Program-made: the position numbers and the translations under genes
Notes under the pieces: generated by a model
What the model saw: only the letters and a program-made list of their open reading frames with translations
Databases searched by the model: none
What the model was told of the DNA's origin: nothing
Part shown: positions 23,701-33,065 of the stretch, in pieces
Layout: every line of letters starts with the position of its first letter
Numbering within the stretch: the first letter of the stretch is position 1
Source: Agaricus subrufescens
Lineage: Eukaryota > Basidiomycota > Agaricomycetes > Agaricales > Agaricaceae
Reading direction: 5' to 3'
NCBI GenBank assembly: GCA_029945375.1
Contig: CM057057.1
Span: 2,914,001 to 2,978,000 of the forward strand
DNA: 64,000 bases

Positions 23701-25173
23701 TTTGGGTAAAACCAGGATCGACCTTGTAGTTCCAGTTTTGCTTACTGCACCACCGTCATCCGGCCCTGCTTGGCTGATGACGCGTATTGCATTACCCTGC
23801 CCATCAACAACTTCTTCTAGAACATATAAATGCGTCCCGGGCTCGTTAAGGGAAACAGCCAATGGTATCTTGATATTCTGAGGGGAAAGACTCCGCTCCA
23901 TCGCAAGTTGAGAATTGCTGCCACCCTTGACAAGCGAATCCGAATGATGTGCACCCTCAATCCCCTCTACCAGGAATTGTTCCTTCCTTCCATTGATTGT
24001 TTTGAGCCAGCGTAGACTGAGGGGTGGAACGCCATGAACACTGATCATGAGTTCCACGTGATTGTCCTGTCCCGCACACCGCATGGTATCTTCTTGGATA
24101 GTAGCATCTATAAAAGTCACAGAGGGACAAGGAACGACGGCCACTTCCGAGGGCTGGACCAGACGCGCTTCACTATGAATCCCATCCCAAACCGCCTCCA
24201 ATCGTACAACACCTGGTCGAGAAATTCTCAAATAAACCAGAGACTGCGACTTTTGAAGTTTCGACTGATTCATCATCGGATCCTCATCCTCATAATCGTC
24301 GTCATATTCATCTTCGTAATCTGTGGCGAGTGGTGGTGAAGTCGTCGCCGTGGGCTGAAGGTGTTCTTGTCGGGTCTGCTCAAGTTGCTTGGCGGTCACG
24401 TCGAGGAACGTCTTTTCCGTTGGGGCATTTAATGGACTTATTGAATATTTGAGCCCTGCGACATGGGTATTATTCAATAGTATTGGAAGAAGGACATAAC
24501 CTGGTGATTGGGCAAGACAGTAAGTGCTGGCGTCGGGATTTAACTGGGCAGTGCTTATGGGCGACATGCGCACAGTATGTTGACCAAGTAGATGTTGATC
24601 GCGGCCAGGATAGGTATCCTTGATGAGGCCAAGACTGAAAGGTGCAATGATACCGAGAAAGGAAAACTGCTGAGGCTGGGACACCTCATAGGTGCCTAGA
24701 GTCCGATGAGTACAATGGAAATTTGAGTTAGGAAATTCTCACCAGACGACCCTCCCTGAGGTGTAGTCGAGCTTTTGGACAGCTGAGAGCCGATATTTAA
24801 ACTGATGCCGCCGAATAAGAGTCCATCAATAAACCAGATGAACGCAATGAATAGTGCAATGGTAGTTTTGTTGTAGTTGAGACGGGGGATGCGGAAGACA
24901 GGGAGTGCGGCGACGAGTAAAAAGTCAACAAGTATCCACTTTCGACATAGTGCAAGTCTGTTCTCGTTCCAGTTGAGAGGCCACAGTAGTTCGAATATTT
25001 TGATTCCCTTTCACACTGGCATCAGCAACAACACGGTAGTAGTCGAGAACGACGAATACCTGGCACAGCGCGGCAAGGCTGAGATAGTAGAGCCTTTGAG
25101 TAGGCACATCGAGGTACCTCTCTGGTATTAGTGGCCTGGCCTTGGGAGGCGTCGCGGCCTGGGGAGAGACCAT
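20720..25173 (-). CDS. POM152: Nuclear pore membrane glycoprotein POM152
   Basis: Twelve exons: 25173-25060, 25007-24743, 24695-23419, 23367-23273, 23222-22880, 22826-22673, 22614-22541, 22484-22389, 22342-21360, 21296-21085, 21027-20857, 20805-20720; 1289 aa (yeast 1337). The start motif RPLIPERYLDVPTQRLYYLSL is followed by hydrophobic helices anchoring the protein in the pore membrane (WILVDFLLVAALPVF, IALFIAFIWFIDGLLF). The rest is lumenal and made of repeated Ig-like units, recognisable by recurring GxPPF or GxPPW turns (YGTPPFQVHY, GRPPFQIMY, GTPPFTLTL, GIPPWTVGY, GEPPFTFTY). It ends in GTWTVTSIADRYCRYPP. The product is a ring component of the nuclear pore. The frame begins with a GTG further upstream; the ATG at 25173 fits the family start. 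Confidence 0.92.
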
Positions 25174-25487
25174 TGGCGGTGGTTTCGAGTGCAGAGCTGG
25201 AGGCAAACGCGCGGGCACGTGATGGTAGTGGCGTGTGAAGTCTAAGGCCGATTGGGATATATATAGCAGTGGTGATTGTATCTGATTCCGCCCGTTCCCA
25301 CTTCAGGTGCACCCAGCGCTCTTCCATCATATAACCGCAGCACTTTCCTAAGGAAAAGGCTGTGCATACCGGAATCTTCTGGCTTCACCTGGGGTCCCTG
25401 GGGCAACCATCTTCTAGATCAATTCACATCTTTTATTCAAGCTTTGCTGCACACAGCTGTTATAATCCCTCAACTGTCTACGGCACC
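25174..25487. promoter_or_regulatory. Bidirectional promoter, POM152 / RNase III-like gene
   Basis: The 314 bases contain CACGTG at 25216-25221, 43 bases upstream of the POM152 start, and a palindromic TATATATA at about 25257-25264 that could serve either direction. Confidence 0.5.
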
Positions 25488-26481
25488 ATGTCCGAAATGC
25501 CTATACTTCCACCTATAACCGACATGGACGCCGTCTTGGCCGTCTTCATGCACGAATCTTTACCATCTCCACCGAATGAAAATATCGGAGATCCCAAGCG
25601 TTTAGTGCACCTCGGCGAGCGTGTTTTAGAACAGGCTATCACTTACCACTACTTCACGAAAAGACCAATCATCCCAGCTGAAGAGATTGAGGTACCAGCG
25701 ACCCTTCTTTTCTTCCCGGATTCACCTGAGTCACTACCTAGGCCCTTGTTCAAAATCCCCCTTGGGATTTCCACCATCTGTTATATCGATATCAACTCAA
25801 TGAAAGAATACGAGCTGCTCCTGGACACTACATTGATACTCCAGAGGTATGTGTATGTGAATTATTAGGAACAGAGGTTAATCTCCATCAGGAAGCAAAA
25901 CTCTTTTTCTGCAAATATATGGGTGCCGTATTTCTACAACATGGCATGGGTTCGATCCAGGAGTGGGTCTCGCAGACTCTAGAACCTGGATGTATTACAC
26001 CATCCTTACCCACAGGAGGGAATACTTCCTCGAATTTCTCATCGGCTCCTCCCCCACCAAGTATGCCTCCTCCGAGGCAACCCCCGCCCCCCTCTGGATT
26101 TTATCAACAAGTTCAATCTCCGCCACCACCTACAACGAACATTAGAGGTTATCAGATATTAGCTCAATTCAACATGACTGCACATCAAAGAGGTTATTCC
26201 GTGACATATCCGGCCCGGAGCGAAGGCCCTCATCATACTCCGACTTGGCATGTCCAATGTTGTCGTGAGTAATAGGTTTATTCCTCGTTGTATTATAGTC
26301 TTCCTGACTATTTGGATAGTCGATGGTCAAACTAAAGGAGAGGGTACTGGCCAAAACCAGAAGCAGGCCAAGGAACTAGCAGCTCGGCAAGCTTGGATGG
26401 CAATGGGTTGGGGCACCAGTAAGTCTTCATCGTCCATGAATTTGAGACGATACTGACGTCACTGAAGTACCTGAGCCCTAG
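25488..26481 (+). CDS. Small RNase III-like domain plus dsRNA-binding domain protein
   Basis: Five exons: 25488-25691, 25742-25846, 25892-26264, 26320-26418, 26468-26481 (14 bases); 264 aa. Residues 10-140 resemble the helical RNase III fold: NIGDPKRLVHLGERVLEQA is in the place of the ERLEFLGDA signature, and DTPEEAKLFFCKYMGAVF corresponds to the second acidic helix region. A proline-rich linker (about 150-185) leads to a C-terminal double-stranded-RNA-binding domain (LAQFNMTAHQRGYSVTY, then GEGTGQNQKQAKELAARQAW). The signature lacks the usual acidic residues, so the domain may bind rather than cut dsRNA. Such small proteins are common in Agaricomycetes but uncharacterised as far as I know. 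Confidence 0.8.
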
Positions 26482-26616
26482 AACTTTCGTCAAACCTGTC
26501 TTTTTTAGGAGCCGGGCATGAGGCAACAAATATCCATTGATACATTTTAAAACTTGCTATCCTTCATGTACAACTATAGTTTGTGGGAATACGCTTACAC
26601 GGATGTTATCTCGAGA

Positions 26617-27325
26617 TCATGAGCTCAGGTACCAGAACACAGCGTAGGCACCGACTAACGCAAGGAAAATCTTCAATTGCGGATCCAAATTCGCAAACCT
26701 GGCTTGTGCCTGATTTACACCATCCCGTATATCTTTCCCTGCATCTCGTGGGGCTGCATCACCACCAAGGGTCCGGCCGGAGCCAGAGAACGCCCCAGAA
26801 GAGGATGACGCATGTTTTTTCAGCGTACTTTCTAGCGCACTGAAATCCAAGTTCAGCTTCGCGAGACATACATGACCAATAAAAAACGCACTTTCTGTCG
26901 GCACCTCTCACTTGGTCCACCTTCTTATCTCCCCTCAGGAATATAAACGTTGGCCTTTGCTTTGAAGTGAGCACCGAGCGGGAAGTCTAAACCAGATGGC
27001 GTACATAGCGGAGACTGAGAACATGGCCGCAACATCGCGAGCAGCATCCACGTCACATTTCAGAAAGTTGACATTAGTGTACTTCTTCGATAATGCTTCA
27101 AACGTAGGTGCAATCATGTGGCATGGACCACACCTAAGACAAGTCAATGACATATCATTGTATGAATCTGATGCAAACTCGCCATGTCGCATGAAAGTCG
27201 ATGACCTATTTGGAGTCATGAGACAGGAGCATTGGCAGTTCGGAGTAGCTTACGGAAAGCTTTTCTTTGGATTTAGAAAGAATTTGGTTGAGCTCCGATA
27301 CAGATTTGAGATGAGTAATTGACAT
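26617..27325 (-). CDS. Thioredoxin with a C-terminal membrane tail
   Basis: Five exons: 27325-27254, 27205-27183, 27133-27005, 26954-26892, 26839-26617; 169 aa. The thioredoxin domain (1-105) holds the active site TWCGPCHM, the cis-proline segment AMPTFIFLRGDK and a usual start MSITHLKSVSEL. Intron 2 splits the Trp codon of WCGPC and has a GC donor (GCGAGT). After a Gly/Ser linker and an amphipathic part, the last 20 residues (LKIFLALVGAYAVFWYL and two Ser) look like a tail anchor. The protein would reduce disulphides on the cytosolic face of a membrane. An in-frame ATG at 27418 would add 31 residues and sits close to a CACGTG element. The gene is divergent from the dehydrogenase gene. Confidence 0.9.
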
Positions 27326-27402
27326 CTTGCGACGATACGCCCAATAAAAATCGAGAGGAAGACGAGTTAAAACATCGGAGAGCCTAGCTTTGCTTTGACC
27401 AT

Positions 27403-27408
27403 CACGTG
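27403..27408. promoter_or_regulatory. CACGTG E-box in thioredoxin/SDR divergent promoter
   Basis: The palindrome CACGTG is 78 bases from the thioredoxin start and 105 from the SDR start. Similar elements precede several other genes of the window. Confidence 0.4.
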
Positions 27409-27512
27409 CACTAAGCATTGTCCACCCGAAAGAGGCAACTGATCTACCTCATTTACACAAATTTGACATCATCGTCAGGAGTCCGCTAGGAGTCTCAGCT
27501 CCAACATGCGCA

Positions 27513-28823
27513 ATGGCTACTCTCCTCAGACCTCTCCCTTTAGTTCTTCCCATCGTCCGCCATTCAGTAAAAGCTTTCATACATACGTCGCCCAGAATGT
27601 CGGAAGAAATTATCGCAGCATACCCGGTCGCGGTACCCCATAAGCAGTCTCAAAACCTACCTGGGCTTGACAAGCATATCGCTCGTGAGTAATTACACAA
27701 TGATAAAAAATACTGGCTGGTTATCGTCTCTTCGCCCCATTCTTATTTAGCCGGGGTTGAACACACGAAATTGGAGGTTTGGGATGATGAAGGCAAGCCT
27801 AGCCTCCAAGAATATAAAGGCAGCGGAAAGTGAGTAGTGAACCGTTGGTTTCTCACCGCATCATATGGATGTCTGCTTTAGACATGTCTTTACTAATTTT
27901 TCCAAGGTTGCAGGATAAAACCGCCATAATCACTGGCGGTGATAGTGGAATTGGGCGTGCAGCGGCTATCATGTTCGCTCGCGAAGGCTGCACTGGTATC
28001 ACCATTTCCTATCTCCCTGAAGAACACCAAGATGCTCAAGACGCCAAAACTCAAATTGAACAAGCTGGGTCTATTGTAAACCTCGTTTCTGGGGATCTTA
28101 TGGATGAAGAGAATTGCAAAAAGCTTGTCGATAGTCACTTACAACGGTTCGGGAAGTTGAACATCCTGGTCAACAATGCATCGAAGCAGATGTACGTATA
28201 TTCGAAGGATTGAAGAGCTTTTTAGTAGAGACTGGACCATTACTCACTTATATCCTAGAATCAGCAAGAGCTTCGATGAGATCAATTTGTCCAACGTCGA
28301 GAGCACTTTCCGCTCTAACATCTTTCAAATGTTTGCCATCACGAAATTTGCTTTACCTCACTTGAAGAGGGGGTCCAGTATAATCAACACAACGTCTGTC
28401 ACAGCTTACAAGGGCTCTCTTGGCTTAAGTGCGTGCTATTGTGCCTCGGAGAAGGCATGGCTGATGTCAGTTTAGTCGACTACAGTTCCACCAAGGGAGC
28501 TATAGTATCGTTCACGCGTTCGTTGTCGGTACATCTGGCACCTAGGGGAATCCGCGTCAATGCAGTGGCTCCAGGGCCCGTAATCACAGCACTTCAAGCT
28601 GGATCCAGATCTTCTGAAAATATGGAGGGACTCGGTGTTGGCATGCCACTGCACGGCCGAGCAGGACAACCTGCGGAACTAGGACCGGCATATGTCTTCC
28701 TCGCCTCTAGCGACTCCAACATCATGACAGGTCAAGTCCTGCACATCAATAGTAAGTCAAGTTTTACTCTGCGGACAGACACTCATCAGATCAACAGGTG
28801 GCCAACATGTTGGTGGATCCTGA
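27513..28823 (+). CDS. Short-chain dehydrogenase/reductase, possibly mitochondrial
   Basis: Six exons: 27513-27684, 27751-27829, 27907-28191, 28259-28428, 28476-28751, 28798-28823; 335 aa. The NAD(P) loop TGGDSGIGRAAAIMF, the NNAS motif, and the catalytic Tyr-Lys pair in DYSSTKGAIVSFTR are intact. The C-terminus GQHVGGS is typical of the bacterial-like stress SDR group. The first ATG gives a 28-residue, acid-free, Arg-containing extension (ending IHTSPR) that looks like a mitochondrial presequence, directly followed by the family start MSEEIIAAYPVAVP at an internal ATG (27597). Cytosolic and mitochondrial forms from one gene are possible. The substrate is unknown. Confidence 0.9.
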
Positions 28824-28960
28824 GTAGTCAGAATACTTGCGGGGTAATACAACGATACAATCAGTCAATGATTGAGAGAAATAAGTCATACATGCAGTTT
28901 CTGTAGTGACAGTAGTTGGATTCCAGGTTCCGTAACTCCAACATGCTTGAAAGAAGAACT

Positions 28961-29803
28961 TTAAATACTCTTGGCTGCAGTCGCATCCAGACGTTCATAG
29001 AAGCAAATCTTCTTCTTGATGATGGGACATATCGCCAACCTCAATCTTTCTCCATCCTTCACGACATTTCTCCCTCCTGCCTCGAGCCACGTCCAAAGGG
29101 AGGATCCACCATTAGTGGTGGCATAAGGACTAGACTTGAAACATCTGGCTAACTGGTCACGGCGAATACACCACTTGAGTTGGCGAACAATTGGCAGGAG
29201 TGACCTAGAAATCTTGATGGAAGAAGATTCGACATCCGGCAAGACCATCAATGCGTGAAGCGACTTGAACGCAGTAGCGGGCGAGGGGAGACGCTTATTC
29301 AGTTGCACAGAGACAATATGACTCAGATGCAGCTTCGTCAACGAGCATCCTCTCTCATACTGTATAATTGACTGTGATGGAAAGCCTGTCAATGTCGTGG
29401 GAACATATGGGGAACAAGAATCCTCACGTCGCGAGAATAGAAATAACTGCCCATCCTCCAACGAGTCTCAATATTGAGCCCACGAAGAACCCCTCGGTGG
29501 ACTAGATCACCAACAGACGGTCGTAAACCGTGTCCCTCAGGGCTCGTACCGAATAAGGAATGATTAACACGAGAGGGATAAATAATGCGCAGGCGTTGCA
29601 ATTGGAGGACCGGGTCAGCGGTTATGGAACTCAAAGAAGGGATTGCTTCCGCTAGGCAAGCCAGGTCTGGCAAGTCGAGATATAGACCTAGATGACGATG
29701 ACATCATGAAAAGTGGATCCTAGTGAGGGAGGAAGAGTAAAAGGTTACATATGTTGAGTAGGATCTCAGGAGGAATATTGAGGAGGGCACGGGGAGGGGA
29801 CAT
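28961..29803 (-). CDS. Short F-box protein
   Basis: Exons 29803-29749, 29687-29428 and 29371-28961; 241 aa. The first 30 residues are a compact F-box (ALLNIPPEILLNICLYLDL) that is only formed after removing a 61-base intron inside it. The rest has leucine-rich but irregular sequence (CSLTKLHLSHIVSV) without clear repeats. It presumably acts as an SCF ubiquitin ligase adaptor. At 241 aa it is short for the family (usually 400-600 aa), so it may be a reduced paralogue or an incompletely reconstructed model. Codons and splice signals look functional. A CACGTG element is 124 bases upstream of the start. Confidence 0.7.
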
Positions 29804-30270
29804 GTTGCTGGTAGGGAAGGTTGGTTGAAGCTCGAGGAGAAGTGCAGAAGCACAGCCGGCTGCGGTTCGAACTTCGCAGTTAAGCGTTATAGTAACTATC
29901 TCCTCCTAGGCTAGTGTAGCAACAGACACGTGAGTTTCTTTAATTAGCGTGGCCAAAACCTGAATGCTTTATGACGGTGCCTAAACACAATATCTTGGCG
30001 TAAAACAAATGTACATCAAAGAGTCAACAGACTGTAACCCATCTTCTCTCAAGAGTGGGAGTTATGTAGAGTACGATGTAACGAAAGCGACGACAACATA
30101 AAAACCTCGGAAGAATAACGCTACAGAAGACATGAAGAAAAAAGAGGGGGAATCAAATATCCGAATCGTGCAGTTGCTTCTGCGCGATATCCAAAAATGC
30201 ACCAATAACCGAAATCCAATCCAAAAACTAGCCTTCTCCATTCTGGTGCCACCAAAATCGCAGTGAACAT
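29804..30270. other. Intergenic, 467 bases
   Basis: Promoter of the short F-box gene with CACGTG at 29927-29932, and the 3' flank of the DUF6533-like gene. A GGTTCGAACTTC string near 29866 resembles a tRNA B box but has no partner A box or acceptor stem. Confidence 0.45.
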
Positions 30271-32302
30271 TTACCTGTCTGATGTAGCTGTTTCTACATC
30301 TATCCTGATCCCTGCTGCTCCGCTTTCAACACTCGCATTTTCAAGGCCTCTGATACCCATCTCGAGTGAGTTATAGGCTGGTGCAGGACTTCCGCCATGA
30401 CTTTCGTTATCCGCAATTGGTTCACCATCGTCGCCGCCGATAGCTGTGTTCAAGTTACCGAGGTGTAAGTTAAGTCCTAGACGGATGTCCTCCAGTTCCA
30501 ATCCACCTTGCTCGACGTCAACTTCTACATCTGGAGGGATACTACCGAGCGTGGTGAGCACGATGTTAGTGCTCATGGTGCTGGCGGCTCCTCGGGTACG
30601 ATATCGGTTGGTAGCGCTCTTGTTGCGCGGGTTTGGGGGTGTAAAGGGAGAATCTTGCTGCGAGACCGACTTCGTAGTGAAAGCAGCCATCCCTGTACCA
30701 TCTGAATGTGCAACTGTTTCTGATCCGCGTTCCCTCAAATCCAGGATCTGAATGATATCAACCACTGGAAAAAAAAGGAAGATCACAAAAAGCCGGACTT
30801 ACCAGACGGCAAGCCAGAACAGGACCCAACATAACACTTAGCGGTATGTTGATGGCAGATATTACTTGTCGAGGTCTATGATCATGAGAGATATGGCCGA
30901 GGCAGGTCTAGCGAAATATGGCACTTACTGTAGGTAAAACACCCCGTTTATCTTATTCAGGTACAGTTTAGGAACAATTGGCACCTGTTCATGATTCAAC
31001 ACTAACCAAATTCGCGATAGAAATCATTATATAGTAGAAGACGCCTAGCTTCTTGTTCAGTACAACCGGGGACAAGGAGGAGAGAAGGGACCACGTGGGT
31101 TGGAAACGAACCTTCCCTCAGAAAAGTTTGAATCAAGCGGCTATTGGGCCCGCCGTTGCGTCTTTTAATAGTGAAGGCCTTCCAAATTGTCATGAAAGTG
31201 ATAACAGTGTCAAAGAGGAGTGGGGCAATCTGGAGGGATATATACATCCATGCATAAACTCAGTGATACTTCATACTCACAAAAAAGCCTCAAGGTAAAG
31301 TCAAACATTGCGAAAATAGAAAGTCTCGATTACTTACCGAGTAAATGCGCTGAATGCGGCTTGGACATAGGAAAACAAGGACCTTTGTCCTGGTAAGATA
31401 AGAGCTTCAGAAAGCGCGGTGCATGATAAGTCGACTTGAACGCACGAAGGGTGGTCGAAAGAATGGAAGGACTGCAGATGATGAATAGCCCGCCTTCTGA
31501 ACTGAATAAAAGACACATACGCAACATCTGCGTGGTATCAACGTAGAGCTGATATGCTACAACGCCAGAGAGTGCAGTCAAGAGGAACCAAAGGACATAG
31601 ATATTGCGACTGAAAAAGGCATAGGTGCGAATGAGGAGGACGGCTGTTATGGAAAAGATGAACAAAAAGATCGAAGAACAAGTGGGCTCCGCATACATTC
31701 AGACCCCACTTGGTTCCACATGGCAAGGGCTACCGGAATCTGCGGAATGCATTAGCATATATACGGAGGTACGGCGTGATCACAATGGCAGCAGACCTTG
31801 TAAATTCTTTCGCAAGTCGCTCGAGGGTGATCAACGACGAAGCAGTACAACAAGTATGGAACAACAGTGATAACCCAGTACCTATCGGACCGTCTTAAGA
31901 GAGAGCACGTTGCAAGGAACGTCGCATAGACTCGCCTGCAAAAGAGGTAAGCCATTTTGACGGGAGTCCAATGCGTCCTCCATATCTATATTGTGGCGGT
32001 GATCAACAAAAATGAATGGTTGGTCGATAAGAAGCTCACAAAGCGATATTCTCTGGGCAAACTAATAATCCAATCCCAGAGGACGACGGCGTCTGAGGGG
32101 ACATGTATGTCTGAACAAATTCTGGAAGAATAGGTGAAAGACTCTTACACATGGCTGGTGAGAAAAAAAAAACAAAAAACAGACACCACCAGCAATGGAT
32201 AAGCCACGGTGTGAATAGGCTTCAGAAAGTTCACCTACCGCAGAAGTAGACCTGGGTGACATAGATGAAGTGGTCTGCAGTTGCGCCGACCGCAGCGTCC
32301 AT
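30271..32302 (-). CDS. DUF6533-like seven-helix membrane protein with microexons
   Basis: Fifteen exons: 32302-32239, 32154-32149 (6 bases), 32092-32040, 31985-31936, 31881-31797, 31739-31697, 31643-31521, 31471-31446, 31389-31338, 31288-31281 (8 bases), 31229-31112, 31044-31007, 30951-30929, 30875-30803, 30747-30271; 412 aa. The joined protein follows the basidiomycete family: an LWDWIISLPREYRFIW start motif, AMWNQVGSE, LLIRTYAFFSRN, DKGPCFPMSKPHSAHLLG, RNGGPNSRLIQTFLREG and CRLILDLRERG. About seven membrane helices are followed by a 150-residue polar tail. Intron 4 is GC-AG (donor GCGAGT). The family is common in mushrooms; a receptor-like role has been supposed but is not established. The ORF stop overlaps a possible donor (AGGTAAAT), so the C-terminus could be longer. 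Confidence 0.82.
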
Positions 32303-33065
32303 CAGGGACGGTGGCAGAACGAAAAAAAAAGTGGGCGGGATGGAAAACAAGAAAGGAGAAGGTGGGGTTGTTATTGAAGCTGGAGAAGCGGGTAACGTCA
32401 ACTAGGTGGCCGATGCAAACAGACAATTCCCCTCCTCTGAAAGAAGCAAGCCTCCTTCCATATCCGGTAGACTGCCCTTTTCGACGCTAGATTCCCGCTC
32501 ATCCGCTCCAGCCAGAGCCCGGCTCTTCCCCGCGTGTCCGCATGTGTATGGCCTCCTCAACACTCGAGCCTCGTTCCCGTCGCAACTTCCTTGCTTCTCC
32601 CCTCCTCTCCCGATAATCTAGTAACCGATCTCGCACCTACTTACGGCTATCTGGCCTATTAGCTCGCTTGCGTGACAGAGCATACTTCAATTGCTCATTC
32701 AGCGGAATATCGCCTCCAAATGGGCTCAGTCAGGCGATAGTAGCCTCTCCCTTTTAATACTAAATCTTCTGCAATCAGCCATCTCCCCTCTCACCGTTAC
32801 ACCAATGGCTTATTCCAGTGGGTGGCCGGAAGGTATCGCCAGAATAAGTAAGGCCGTTCCCAGCCTTTGACAGCCTTTGAACGACTTTCGCGCAGTCTAT
32901 GGCCTCGATTGCTACGGTTGAGTTGCCGACGAGGAATGGCGGAACAATTGCTTGTTGTTTATGTAAGCGCGGGACTTTCCTCATGATGTTGAGTGCCTTC
33001 TCGGGCCACCCGGAACTGTGTTCTGATTACCATCAAGCCTCAGACCTCAGTGTCGGGCAGTATCG
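32303..33065. other. Intergenic, 763 bases between divergent genes
   Basis: Promoter region of the DUF6533-like gene and ALG9. Pyrimidine-rich tracts precede the ALG9 side. No domain-bearing frame is present. Confidence 0.45.

Noticed and set aside
29860..29885. tRNA-like B box GGTTCGAACTTC
   Set aside because: No A box at a suitable distance and no acceptor stem pairing could be drawn.
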